A DNA stretch of 64,000 nucleotides from Antedon mediterranea (taxonomy: Eukaryota > Echinodermata > Crinoidea > Comatulida > Antedonidae), in NCBI RefSeq assembly GCF_964355755.1, contig NC_092673.1, positions 2,919,001-2,983,000 on the forward strand, read 5' to 3'. Made by a program: the position numbers and the translations under genes. Positions 23,949 to 35,589 of the stretch are shown here, one piece after another; within the stretch, counting starts at the first letter, position 1, and every line of letters begins with the position of its first letter. The notes beneath the pieces were generated by a model. It saw nothing but the letters and a program-made list of their open reading frames with translations, had not been told where the DNA came from and made no database searches.

Positions 23949-24757
23949 TAAGGTCCATTTACACTAGGATGATAACGATCGACGATATAAATAGATAATT
24001 ATGCATTTTTCATATATATAAAAAAAGAAATCTAACAAGTTCTCATCCTATAAACTATAGTAATGTTACCGGTGGGAATAAAGGACGCCTTGAAACTTTC
24101 ATCCGTCGGGCTGGTAAAATGATTGGTCTGGAACTGCCTTCCATTACCGATGTGCACCTAGAACACCTCCAGAAAGATTTCGAACGCATTGAGTCGGATG
24201 CCTCTCATCCTCTCCACAAAGTGATCATAGACCAACTTAATCCAAGTGGTAGATTGAGGCTCCTCAGTGTGAAAACAAATCGATATGCCAAATCCTTTAT
24301 TTCCTCCGGTATCATCCAGTACAACAGGAAGTCAAAAAGATAATATTATCTTGTATTTTTTTAGCTGTTTTTATATGAATGGTTATATGCTATATGTGTA
24401 TTTATTGTATTTTCTTTGTTTTTTTTATTATGACGAGCATTGAATTTCCTTTTTGAGGATCAATAAAAGTTATCTTATCTTATCTTATCTTATACTACTA
24501 TATTCTTCCTTTGATGATGTTCACACGTCCAATCAAATGATGTCAAGATTGATAAGAAAAATAATATCGTGACAACAATTTTATTGTTTTTAATAATCAT
24601 GACGTCATTTGATTGTGATTAAAAAATATGGGTTTTTTTTATCAAAGACAGCATAAATGGTTATCCTATAGTTCTAGAACGAAAAACCTTTATTATTTAT
24701 TTTGTTGTGTAATAAAAATGCATGCTTATCTTTCTCGTCCTAGTGTAAATGAGTCTG
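23949..24757. mobile_element. MITE family c copy interrupted by a LINE tail
   Basis: Left part 23949-24057 (TTAAGGTCCATTTACACTAG...) and right part about 24496-24757 (...TCGTCCTAGTGTAAATGAGT). The right part keeps CATGACGTCATTTGATTG. Confidence 0.75.
24058..24495 (+). pseudogene. 5'-truncated LINE, C-terminus of the reverse transcriptase ORF plus 3' end
   Basis: Open frame ending at 24343 encodes GNKGRLETFIRRAGKMIGLE...HPLHKVIIDQLNPSGRLRLLSVKTNRYAKSFI, typical of the extreme C-terminus of LINE ORF2 proteins in aquatic invertebrates. It is followed by a short 3'UTR and a TTATC microsatellite tail (about 24470-24492), as in CR1/L2-type elements. Class beyond 'LINE' is uncertain. Confidence 0.7.
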
Positions 24758-25096
24758 TATTTCTATGAGAATGACCTTTAAATTAAAAAGGAGATTTTTT
24801 GGTGTTCCGCCATCCAAACAAAGTTTTAAAACGTTATTATAATCTTTGTTCATCAAATAAAGGATTGACCCACTAATTTATTATATGAATTGAATTAGGT
24901 CATGTTTCATTCTGTCACACTTGACTGCTTTCAATATATTGCATATGTTATTAATCATTTGAAATCTTAACATCCGGGTTTTGGGTATCAATACTTCCTT
25001 ATCAATAATTCCACACGCAATAGTCTCCTTGTGGGGATAGTCCGATGAGACCGAACAAGGTAAATGGACTTGTGCCAGTGCCTTTGGATGCAACGT

Positions 25097-25230
25097 AAAG
25101 CTCTGTCTACACTATCACTTCAAATCAAACTTGACAAAAAAATGTGATGTGCCCATCATAATAGACATGATGATGTCATATCACTGCCATATTTGTGCAC
25201 ACCACACATTTTTTTTAACTAGTTTGACCT
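25097..25230. mobile_element. MITE family b copy, right end lost
   Basis: AAAGCTCTGTCTACACTATC ... TTTTTTTTAACTAGTTTGAC; the terminal TAGTGTAGACAGAGC is absent. Confidence 0.75.
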
Positions 25231-26246
25231 GGCACATCTTTATAAGCCTTTAAGCAGCTACGACGAGAGAGGTGGACATTTTGAGAACATTCGAGTTGTT
25301 TTTTGTTTTCATTTTTAAATTTTAAATTCTTTACTGTGATCACTTCGATATTTAAATGTCTTGTCAAAGTCACAGTGGTCGGTGGTTTTCCTTGATTTAC
25401 CATATCATTCAAGAACCGTAAAGATACATATTATGACTATGCACTATAATGTGTCACTATAATAATCACTAGTAGAAGATTATTTGGATTTGATATGGAT
25501 TAATATGTCGGGATTTGATAATAATCCCAAGTTAGTTTTAATTGCTCCTGATTTAAATAATCTTGAGTCGGCACACTTTCTTTCTTCTTCCCCATAATAT
25601 TGTCTTATTTTAAAAAAAATTACGATCTTTACCAAACACATTGAAATAATAGCACGACAACATTGTGGCAATTTAAGGACATACTTTAAAGACCAATTCT
25701 AGATCTCCTTAAAATCTGGCGCTTTTTTGCACGCCCCTTCTTTCGACGACAAAGGGCGTTAAAGACTTTCTAGTATAATTTTAGTTTGGGCCCATTGCCT
25801 AGCAGATCACTGTCTGCAAGTAATGTAATAATTTACATAACAAGACAACTGAAATCATGTTGATCAAAGACAATAAGAACGAAATATGAATCACTTAACA
25901 TCTAATAACGAGAGGATGTCTTAAAGATTTAAAATTCCAGTGAGTCAAAATGACTGTGCAGCGGCATTTAAGTTGAATTGACGTTTTGTGGGCACCATGG
26001 CTGCTTGTTGACATTTTGTATCACAGCCACGTGGATTACACACCGGCTTGACTAATTGACAGAATCGAAAGAAAGGGGGCTTTCAAATTCTTTATAATTA
26101 AGTTAATTAAGCAGTGGAGATATGGCTGTTGTTTTCTTTCCCTTTAAACAGATATGAATTATGTTGTAGCTGTTAGTATTTAGGCGTGCTTTGTTAAAAC
26201 CGAATGTCACTAACCAACGATATTATATATTGTAGGCCTGTAGCTA
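25231..26246. other. Unassigned intronic DNA
   Basis: No gene or repeat recognised. Confidence 0.4.
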
Positions 26247-26428
26247 AAGCTTGGTTCCCACTAGAACGTAACGCAAGGACGTAAACGCAACGCAAGCGTT
26301 TCAACCAATGACAAGCGAAGTTATAGACAGTTAGCAATCACAAGCGAATAAGCCATCGCTTGTGATTGGTCAATTCACTTGTGTTGCGTTACGTCCTTGT
26401 GTTGCGTCGCTAGTGGGAACCACGCTTT
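26247..26428. mobile_element. MITE family a copy, full length
   Basis: AAAGCTTGGTTCCCACTAGA ... GCTAGTGGGAACCACGCTTT; intact. Confidence 0.85.
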
Positions 26429-26949
26429 AGGACGAACATTTTCTGCAGTTTTGTAGTTCTGTTGGGAAGAAATACAGCCCCCTACTAGTGGCTCTTGCAT
26501 GGAAGCCTACATCAGCTAAAATATAAATCTGTATAATAAAGAAAGAAAAATAACAGCCAAAACAGCCAATCATATTTCCTGCATAGCCTAATTAACTTGA
26601 TTATAAAGAATTTGAACCCCTTTCGTATATTAACATAGGCTGTTAGAGTTGGCCCTTACGCCTAGTTATATTGCGAAATCAGATTTTTAATTGATGGGTT
26701 TCAATGGGGATTTCAAAACATACCGTATGCCTTAAATAATAAAAGGACCCGGGGCGAGTTATATCTCAACCCCTGGATCCACCTACGTTTTTTCTCTGAG
26801 ATTCTTGATCTGTGTTGTGTTTATTGCAAGTTTATCATTCATTATGTGACTTTAGTTTGTAATATGAGCGTTAGAGACATCGATATTTTATTAGGCCTAC
26901 TGGTCCTTGATTTTAGAAATAAACTACGAAGCGGAATACAGTAGAGTAT

Positions 26950-27135
26950 TAGGAGTTGGGTAGTTGAGTGGTTAGGACATTTGACTGTCACACAAGAGAG
27001 ACCGGGTTCAATTCTACTCGGCTGTAAATGAGTACCTGATTAAAAATACTAGGGAGGACAAGGCGCTGTGGAAAGTAACTGGCCACCCTCCACATAATGC
27101 CGAGGCAAAATGAGCTCCCCGATGAGCTCCTAACA
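26950..27135 (+). mobile_element. tRNA-derived SINE, second family
   Basis: GGGTAGTTGAGTGGTTAGGA (A box) and GACCGGGTTCAATTCTACTC (B box GGTTCAATTC). The body AAGGCGCTGTGGAAAGTAAC...GCTCCCCGATGAGCTCC contains a small palindrome. Confidence 0.7.
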
Positions 27136-27737
27136 GTTCATTACTCATTATGTTCAGAATTGAATACGGGACCTTTACCTGTTTTTGTTTTGTTGCTGTT
27201 GTTTTTGTATAATATTATGTACCATTATATGAGCGTGATGGAGATTGCGTTAACACTGGATAACTACTTATACCTGGTCTTGCATTATTTAGACTATAAC
27301 AGATGGCATTTTGATATAATATTGATTGATAATACAACAGCCATCATGATATTGATGATACACACGACGCAGGTAGTGAGTTTAGTCCAGATATAATCCT
27401 CCCGACTGTACGCGCTTAAATCACGCAGTTTTAAGTAGGTGCTTATTCGATGCGAACAAGCAGAACACGTCATAACGTGAAAATGATTAATGTGTGATAT
27501 TTAGGTGACAGACAGTGTACTGTTGTCAGTTTGTTAACTAAATACACGAATTGTAAAATATGATAAACACAATCTATTTGAGTCAAAGTGCAAGTCCCTG
27601 GTAGGCCTACAAAAATGTTTCAATTTCTTATGCAATAATTCTCGTGGTGTCGCTGACGAAATTACACTTTTCCCTGTGACAAAATAATGGTCTACTATCA
27701 TGCCTGCTTGAAAGTAAACCTGCGATGTTTGAAACAC

Positions 27738-27947
27738 TATTGCGTCGTCGGTTTCTACTTGTGATTACGCAATATTTTGCGTCGATACGTCGCTGCGTTG
27801 CGTTCTCTAGTGGAAACACGCTTTAGCTCCAGAACGCAAGGATGTGGACACAACGCACGAGTTAACACGTACACGCGACAGTTTGGATAAGCTATCGCGT
27901 CATGGCTCAGTAGTCACTTGCGGCGCGCTTGCTTCAGTGGGAACCAT
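27738..27947. mobile_element. Two partial MITE family a copies
   Basis: Right half of the variant subfamily at about 27738-27826 (GTCGTCGGTTTCTACTTGTG...TAGTGGAAACACGCTTTAG), then about 27827-27947 with an altered interior ending GCTTCAGTGGGAACCA. Confidence 0.6.
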
Positions 27948-27959
27948 TGAATTTAAATT

Positions 27960-28285
27960 TAAATTTATATTTATACTGGGTAACCTCTTCAGTCAAAGAC
28001 TGGTCTCCCAGAGGGCCCAGTTGGTGATAAGTGGCTGTGATGTACTAACTAACTAAACACCGGGGTAACCCCCTACTCGTCTCGAAAGATGTACTAGGTT
28101 CTTTAAAGTTCACACGAGCTAGATGTGTACACTGGACCTACGGTTTATAGTCCTTATCCGAGAAGACTCGTTCTACCACCAGAACCATGGAGTGAGTGAG
28201 CCTCGAACCCCTGCCGATGTTATGGCTACGTAATTACGGTTCCACTGTCTTAACCGCTCGGCCACTCACTCACTCACCAAGCTTT
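27960..28285 (-). mobile_element. tRNA(Ser/Leu)-like SINE, near full length
   Basis: On the - strand: GTGGCCGAGCGGTTAAGACA (A box), GGGGTTCGAGGCTCACTC (B box), then a body with GAACGAGTCTTCTC, GAGACGAGTAGGGGGTTACC and CTGGGAGACCAG, ending in an AAATTTAAATTTAAATT tail. 5'-truncated copies are at 42385-42565 and 48045-48250. Confidence 0.8.
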
Positions 28286-28629
28286 TAAAATTAAATACAC
28301 GTCATCGAAAGCAAAACTATGTTTCAACATTTGTTTAGTAAACATGCGTTGTCATAAATGAAAAACTTATGCCATGGAACATGGAAGATCGGTTCTCAAT
28401 ATGATTATCTATATAGGCCCTAAATGGCTGGTGAAATCTTAGGGAATGCACCGCCCAAATCAATTGGAATAACAAATGATTCACGAGTGCTACAACGTAC
28501 TTTTACCTACTAAAAATGATGACATTATGAATATGTGTTTACATGAAATGTTTTGATAAAATAACCAGACAAGCACTTGATTTGCTTGTTGCAATATATG
28601 ATTTAAACTGTATACAGTCAAAGTCGTTG

Positions 28630-28740
28630 ACTCCGCCCACTGTCTTGCCATTGGCTCGAAATATTGGCTTTGATTACGTAATGATCCTTTTTACACATGC
28701 CCGTGACTAACCGTGACGTCATAGTTCGTAATCTATAAAG
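28630..28740 (+). promoter_or_regulatory. Promoter of the PKI-like gene: GC box, CCAAT, CRE, TATA
   Basis: Reading toward the gene: CTCCGCCCAC (about 28631-28640, GC-box-like), CCATTGGC (about 28648-28655, inverted CCAAT), a perfect palindromic cAMP response element TGACGTCA at 28714-28721, and TATAAA at 28734-28739. The spacing is that of a compact cAMP-inducible core promoter. The ATG lies about 200 bp after the TATA, leaving room for a 5'UTR. Inference: transcription responds to CREB. Confidence 0.6.
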
Positions 28741-28938
28741 CACTGGTGCTTTACAAAGAGCTCATACACTAAAGCAACCTGACAAACAAAAGAGCTGGAA
28801 AATACGAGATTACATCATACCTAAATACAGACGTGTTTTATACTTGTGGGTATATACCAGCTTTTATTTCAGACTTTATCATTTGATATTTTCATCCAAC
28901 GAATTCAAGTAACTAATACTATAAACAACACAGTTGAA

Positions 28939-29388
28939 ATGGAAGAATTTGGCCAGGATACAACATGCTACTCTGAACGAAGAATGGCAAGGCGCAACGC
29001 ACTGCCGAATGTGATGGAAGGTATTGAGCCTAACCAGTTGCAGAACCTGAGAGTACCTCTTCTTGGTTTGCCGAACTATACCAGTGACGAGGAACACGAT
29101 GAAACCTGTGATTTACCCCATGTTACCACCAGTTCATCTGAATGTTTCTTGTCGATTTTGTCATACGATGTCGCCAATAACAAGCACAACGCAGCAGATG
29201 AACACAATGTGAGCATAGGAGGACAGCATTCGAATGTCATGGATAAGGACATTATGAACATTCCTTGTTATCGTCGTCGAAGGAACGCGTTACCCGACGC
29301 GTTAGCCATACTTGACGACAAAAGCCGACAGAGAATAAGCTCACTGGGATCAAAGCACCGCGGGAAATATGGATTAAGGCCGTGGTAA
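28939..29388 (+). CDS. PKA inhibitor (PKI)-like protein with two pseudosubstrate motifs
   Basis: Intronless coding region of 149 residues starting MEEFGQDTTCYSE. Seen: residues 14-25 read RRMARRNALPNV and residues 111-121 read YRRRRNALPDA. Each has Arg-Arg-Asn-Ala-Leu-Pro, the PKI pseudosubstrate core with Ala where a substrate would carry Ser/Thr; the first also has Arg at P-6. Residues 37-44 (LRVPLLGL) resemble the PKI leucine-rich nuclear export signal, and the Ala-to-first-Leu spacing of 16 equals that of vertebrate PKI alpha as I recall it. Family knowledge: PKI proteins bind the catalytic subunit of cAMP-dependent kinase and export it from the nucleus; they are ~75 residues with one motif. 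This protein is twice that length. An acceptor-like TTTCAG at 28866-28871 suggests a 5'UTR intron; an in-frame open extension upstream lacks ATG. Nested in the large POLL intron on the same strand. Function is inferred from the motifs only. Confidence 0.7.
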   Translation: MEEFGQDTTCYSERRMARRNALPNVMEGIEPNQLQNLRVPLLGLPNYTSDEEHDETCDLPHVTTSSSECFLSILSYDVANNKHNAADEHNVSIGGQHSNVMDKDIMNIPCYRRRRNALPDALAILDDKSRQRISSLGSKHRGKYGLRPW

Positions 29389-32102
29389 AAGAAACAGTTA
29401 TTTTCTTGCAGGACTTTTTTAAATGCATAACTCGTTTATTATAAACAATGATATATAAATACAAGTCAATAATCACAGCGGTATAATGTTCAACTAATGA
29501 TTTATAAGCAGGACTTATGTTCAACCAAACTTAGCAGACGAACTTTGAAATTTTAGAAACACACAGACTAACTACTGTACAAGTTACATACGTCAACATT
29601 TTCTTCACTCAAGTTCTTTTTTAGTCGGCAAGTTTTGTTCTTGGCGAGCCTACTTGACATTTCCAACTCGCATAAAGACTTTGAATGCACGGTCCAAGTC
29701 ACGGGGACTGTTTTTCTGGCGCCGCTTGTCTTACATTATATTGTAGTAATTGAGCATTAATGTAAAACCAATACTGTACTAACAAACTAAAATATTCGTA
29801 TATTTAAATTTTTAAATCACTAAATCACTGAATTAATATTATTTAATAACACGTACATTATCTTTAATATTATGTAAACATATGATAAGTCATATTATAC
29901 TACTATAGGAACAGAGAAATATTATATTCTTGGGATAATGCGAACAATGCAATCTTTATCATCGATAAGGCTCTGTAATCAAGTTGTTTTATTATTGTCT
30001 GTCTGAACCATTATTGCTAAACTTCATATTTCACGTGAGTTTTGCTGCCCTTATCTTATGTTGTTACGATTAGGCCTAGGTACATTTTGGAAAGTAATAA
30101 TACTGTACAGCAAGTAATAAAAGCTAAGCTTATCTTGGCAAATAAATGTCTTCACTTTCAACGTTGTTCATCACAAAACGGCCAGTTTTTCTGAGTAATT
30201 GCTATGGTATATAGCCGTAATGCTGCTATATACTCTAAATGAATATAAATCACAGATATAGACGAGTTTATTTCGCCTTCCGACAAACCGTTTATATTAT
30301 GTATGCATATGTGTCTTTCATGTTTTAGGAAAGATAATTTCGATATTAAAAGCATTTTTTCACGAATTGATTAATAAAGAATAAACTATTTAATATAAAT
30401 TATTCTGATTGTTGTAATATTTTGTTATGTATGTGGGCGTGACGGTTGCTAGACCTAAGGTGGGAGGTGTTCGTTGTCGAGTCATAGTGAGGTGTTCGGA
30501 CGTTTCTTAAGTAAACTCGGATATAGGCACAGTAATCACTTCCTCGTCGGTATCCAGAACACAGGATAGATACAGGTAGCAGTCCGTTCAGATGGGTATT
30601 AACGGGTATATACCTTAGTCCGTTCAGATGAGTGTTGTTATACTACAACGATGAAGCAGCAGAGTGTGTATGGTGCGCTAGATAAAACATAATTATCATC
30701 ATTACAGTGTGAACGTTATACAATGCAGTATTGATATTAGACCACATTGACGAATGTCAAATAGGCCTACCATAATAGTCATAATAATCATGGTATAATG
30801 ACTATCATAATAGTCATTATATCATTTGACTGATAGTTTGTGGTTTTTCGGGTTTTTATTAGTAACTCTATATCCCACAATTAATTGCAAGATTCCAGTT
30901 TTTGATGATTGGGGTATATCTTGTTTTCTTCTACAGAGAGTATGCTATGTTGTGTCGCACTGAAATTGCGTTCATTTAACATACAGCAACAATATAGTAT
31001 TGAAGCCATTGCCACTATAAATGTGCTATGTTGTTTTGGAGTGTTTTCCTCGGCCCAACGTCTCTGTTATATTGATACAGTGTGGTAAATGATTTAAAGT
31101 AAAGACGTCATTTCCGTTCTACAGGTTGAATGTTTTCATGTCTCTAGTAGTGCATACGATATGGCAACATTCGATAGCCCGATGTAGGCTAACAATTATA
31201 AGCAAGCCAATCTTTAACACACGTTTGTGCTTTTTTTACCTATATGTCAAATTACCAAGCACATATTTGGAATATTTAATGATTATATTCTTCACTCTCG
31301 GCAAACTGAGATTCAATTTTATATTAAAAACATTGAAAAACACGGACAGTGAAATGTCATTTATATGTATCACTTTTGCACCTCATTTCACAACAGTAGG
31401 CCTAAATGCTAGATCTTATTCAAAATAGGCCTACTCGTCGCGTCGTCAAAATTAATAGACAAGCGGTCGTTTAAAAAAAACTACTAATTGCGTGGCGCAC
31501 CTGTAGCGCGACGCAGTTATATATTTGTAAACGTCGTACGTCATGGTAACTTTACAGCCTACTCTATGAGAGCTATAGGCCTACCCAGAAATATTTCAAC
31601 CATTATTTACTGGTAGTCCTATCACAAATCTCAATACACACACTCTGAATAAGTTAACTTATTTCTCTATGCTTTCACCGATTAAGCTAGTTATGCCATC
31701 ACCGGCAGGCCTATCTACCGTAGGCTACACCATCAATTAAAAAAAATCATCCCTCGTTATTGAATTCTGAACGAGTAATGATAATTCGTTCCATATCATT
31801 AAACAAGATAACTATATAAGATTACAATGTACTTTATTGTAGACTGTATTGCTACTGTTGCCATGACTATTGTTGATTGCAGTAGCGGCATACTTCAGTA
31901 CCGTACCTAAACAAGTTAATATTACTGATTAGTTGAATTTCCTGAACATCTGGCACTTTGCTTGTTGTTAATAAAAGTGAATTCATGTATGGTTTCGGGC
32001 CAAGGTTGATAATAATGTTATAATAATGAATAACCTACTTTCAGATTGTTCATGTAAAGAAAAAAACAATAAACAAACATCTATGAGACATCTATGAGAG
32101 CT
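29389..32102. other. Intronic DNA after the PKI-like gene
   Basis: Presumably starts with that gene's 3'UTR. 30460-30620 has a repeated CAGTCCGTTCAGATG(A/G)GT element. No further gene recognised. Confidence 0.4.
30116..30121 (+). terminator. Possible poly(A) signal for the PKI-like gene
   Basis: AATAAA about 730 bp after the stop at 29388; it is the first clean hexamer I noticed downstream. Weak support, since an AT-rich region yields such hexamers by chance. Confidence 0.25.
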
Positions 32103-32302
32103 TAAAGCTCTATCTACACTATCAAACGTTATGTTTGATGTGCCAAAATAGTGATATGCTCAAAAAGGTATAATAGTCATATGACATCATCATGTCCAAA
32201 TATGGGCACATCACACTTTTTTTGTCACTTTAGTTGTAGGTATAAAAAATGCATATTTATCTTTCTATCGTCGACTGTTATCGCCCTAGTGTAAATGGCC
32301 TT
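32103..32302. mobile_element. Chimera: left end of MITE b joined to right end of MITE c
   Basis: Begins TTAAAGCTCTATCTACACTA with the b interior to about 32232 (CTTTTTTTGTCACTTTAGTT), then continues as c (AAAAATGCATATTTATCTTT...TATCGCCCTAGTGTAAATGG). Confidence 0.75.
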
Positions 32303-32889
32303 TAAAGATCCATATTTTGCGCGCGTGCACACGTAGTTCGTGTGCACGCAAAATAAATCAAAGTTATCAGTGTTGGTGGGACCGGGAAGCGTTTCGTATG
32401 GTTAGGGTTTTAATTCATAAACATTTAAAATATAAATTGCAATTGAGTGCCACTTTAAAAAAGGACAAGGTGACAGTGAGTTTGGAAAACCAAAAACAAA
32501 ATTGAGTCGAATGATGATATGGTCTGGGGAATAATTCCCTGGGAAAGTAGGCCTACCCTTTTCTTTTTTTTATTAAAAAAAGAATAAAACGGTTTTTTTT
32601 TTTATTTCCGTCAGCAATAAAAAAATTATGAAAACCACCTGATGTATTATATGGCAACCAATGAATGGTATTGTTCAGAAACTAGGTGCGTAATAACGAA
32701 TCCCTGATGAATTGTTATGCAATGACTCTACCACCAGAATACTTCATATCAAAATTCCCCTATAAAGAATCGGTTATTGCTTGCAGGCTCGATCATGTAG
32801 AGGCCTAACATTCCAGTAGTTCTGTGAAATCAAATACTGTAATGCGCTTCACATGTGCTCCTCAAGCATTCACCAATGAAATATATAGA

Positions 32890-35160
32890 ACGGTAAATCG
32901 GTAGCACTATTTGGGGTAATACATACCCGTCCTACTTAAACAAACTGTTATTGATCCAAAAGAAAACCGTAAGATACATAGCAAATGCTCCTTTATCCCA
33001 TTCCAATCCTTTATTGGTTATCCGCAACGAAGTTGCAGGATAACCTCTTGTGATTGTACGAAATCATTCTGTATGATTTTTGTGTAACGCTTTTCTCTAA
33101 AACTCGCAAACATAACATTTCGGTAACTATCTTAACATATTGACATTTACGTAACGTCGTCAAGCGAAGCTTTTCATGACGTTTACAATTGCGCAACGTG
33201 ACTTACGCGCGATTTAACGATTTTGTCGTATTTAACATAGCTCGACAACCAAATAACATTTCAACTTGAAACTTTGCAAAAGTTTAATTTATATCATGCG
33301 CTAACTTTCTGTTGAAAAAAAATTCCGTGTTTTAAACAAAGTTACGCGCGCACGCGCATTTAAAATTTCAAAATGCGCAAAATTAATTTCTAATCAACTT
33401 TCTACGCGTTTCATGTCGTTTTAAGCATGTCAAAAATTCCCGCGCGTGCGCACATTTTTACGTGTGCGGTGCACACGTAGCATTGAAAACGTATTTTTTT
33501 TCGTAATTTATGTTTTTCCAGCCTTTTCTAGTAATTTTACCAAATTTTAAACAATTTCGACTTAAAGATACGTCATACGAGCACGTCGAATTGAACAATT
33601 TGCGCGCGTTTTTTATGAAAAGGTTAAACAATTCGTTTAAAATATGCCTTTTTTTAAACAGTCGTAATTTCTAAACTAGACGGTCAACTTTTTGTGGATG
33701 ACATATTCTAGAAGTAGATGAGTTGTAGATATCGGATCAGGTATTAATATGGCTAACCGGACATTGTGACGTCATCGTATGGCCACGCGAATATAAAATT
33801 TAGGATTTTTGTATCTTTCGTCATAGCTCATCACATTGAATAGAGCGCATCTCCACTTATCCGTTTTCTATTTTCACCCCGATTTTGATATTGTCTAGGT
33901 CAATCAACTATCTTTCGCATGAGTTAAAAATATTTTAATTTTTTTGACGTCATCATGCCTAAAAATTTAAATCACGTGTGGCATTAATTTCATCTTTACA
34001 GTAAATTTTAATCTGTTATAGCTCGTAAGAATAAAATGTGATAATCACGATTAAAACTTTTCCTGGAAGCTATTGGATTGTAGATACGAAATTATGTAAA
34101 AATGTTGCCAATCGGATGTTGTGACGTCATCATATGGCCAGTTAAATAAAAAAGGTCGTATTTTCATCTTTTGCGTCATAATTCATTACATTTAAAAGAG
34201 CGCGCATCAATATTTAACGTATTCAAATTTCTTCTACACGCTAATACGTTGTTGCTGAGATAATTTCCTTTCGGAATTGCTAACTTCGCGTTTCATTTTA
34301 AAACCGTCAACATGTTAAAAATTGCAATAAATAGCGGGTCCCGTAATTTCACCTATTCTACACTGTATGTGATATGGATACAGATTATACTGTGTATACT
34401 ATATATGAATTTAAATAATAAAATTCAGCAATAACAACATATCATATTCTTCAGTTCAGGTCATAATGCCAACGTGAACACTTCCTTTTGTCCTCAACCT
34501 ATCCCTTTAATGTTAATGTTGCACCACTTGCGCGGCGGATAACCAAACTCGTCAAAGTGACGAGTTACATGTCTAGTTTTCTTCTTTTGGTCTTCTTAAA
34601 ATTCAGGATATTAACCATCTTCAACAAAGTGTTTTCCTCTATTCATGGCTAAACTCGATCCTGCCATCACACTTTGATGATTTATTTAGTTTCAATCTTA
34701 ATTTTCATAACCACAGTACTCGGAGCGCAAATCAAATACGTATTCCTTTTTTTAAAACTACTTCTTTTAAACATAGCATTAAGTTCACTGGTCCTAAACT
34801 TTGGGATAACGTACCAGTTAATATAAAAAGTGCTTTGTCTAAGAAGATTTTTTCTTTTAAATTGAAACGGCACCTGTTATCTAGTTATGTTTAATTATCC
34901 TTTCACTCATTGTAGTTTTGATATTTAGTCTTTTCGGTACCCTGAATCTAAAAGTCTTCATTACTGTTTTTGTCCTGTTTCCGGTTCCCGTGTTGTCCTG
35001 TTTTTGTTTTTTTTTTCATTTTCTATGGGCTGCCTTATACAAGCTTTGCTTTTTAGGAATGTTGCCCCTCTTATTTTAATAATTTTTACTGTTAATTTTT
35101 ATTTTCTATGAAAGACAAGAGAAATAAATGTTACTTTGATTGATTGATTGATTGAAAATC
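32890..35160 (+). pseudogene. LINE reverse-transcriptase fragment split by a 1.5 kb insertion
   Basis: 32915-33012 reads roughly WGNTYPSYLNKLLLIQKKTV RYIANAPLSHS in broken frame. After the insertion, 34575-34890 reads LKIQDINHLQQ...NQIRIPFFKTTSFKHSIKFT and GPKLWDNVPVNIKS. This is the characteristic GPKLWNxLPxxIK ending of LINE reverse-transcriptase proteins. The 3' end has GATT repeats at about 35139-35154. Confidence 0.65.
33016..34544. mobile_element. Insertion inside the LINE, with 10-bp inverted ends
   Basis: GGTTATCCGC at 33016-33025 and GCGGATAACC at 34535-34544. The interior is duplicated: GTGACGTCATCGTATGGCC (~33768) and GTGACGTCATCATATGGCC (~34121), each followed by a related GTCATA...AGAGCGC(G)CATC segment. 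No coding capacity seen; outer boundaries are not certain. Confidence 0.45.
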
Positions 35161-35215
35161 CTTTAGGGCACAATTTATTGAGAGACCTACTGTACCTTTA
35201 TAGTATGATGTATTT

Positions 35216-35373
35216 ATGCTTTGTCTGCACTATCAACATGTATGTGACAATGTGATGTGCCCATGGACATGATGATGTCATATCACTACCTTATTTGGGT
35301 ATATTACTACCACATTTGGGCACATCACACTTTTTTTGTCAAAATAATTTGATAGTGTTATAGACAGAGCTTA
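35216..35373. mobile_element. MITE family b copy
   Basis: GCTTTGTCTGCACTATCAAC ... GATAGTGTTATAGACAGAGC. Confidence 0.75.
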
Positions 35374-35589
35374 AGGCCTATTTGAGAATTATCATCTAAA
35401 GGCAGAGTATTGGCAAAAATACGTTAGGCCTATATAGTTTGTAATTGCTAGGCCTATATTCTTTTATACTATTAGTTTGTAAGCCACAATATACACTAAT
35501 ATAAACATGGTAGACCTACGGAGACAACTCCTGGAGTCGATGGAATTGTTATAACCGTGTCGTCATCCATTCATACCAATGTGTTGGTG

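Noticed and set aside
26950-27396. A PKI-like reading MPRQNELPDELL near 27097
   Set aside because: It comes from the body of a tRNA-derived SINE; the resemblance to RRNALPD is superficial and there is no Arg pair.
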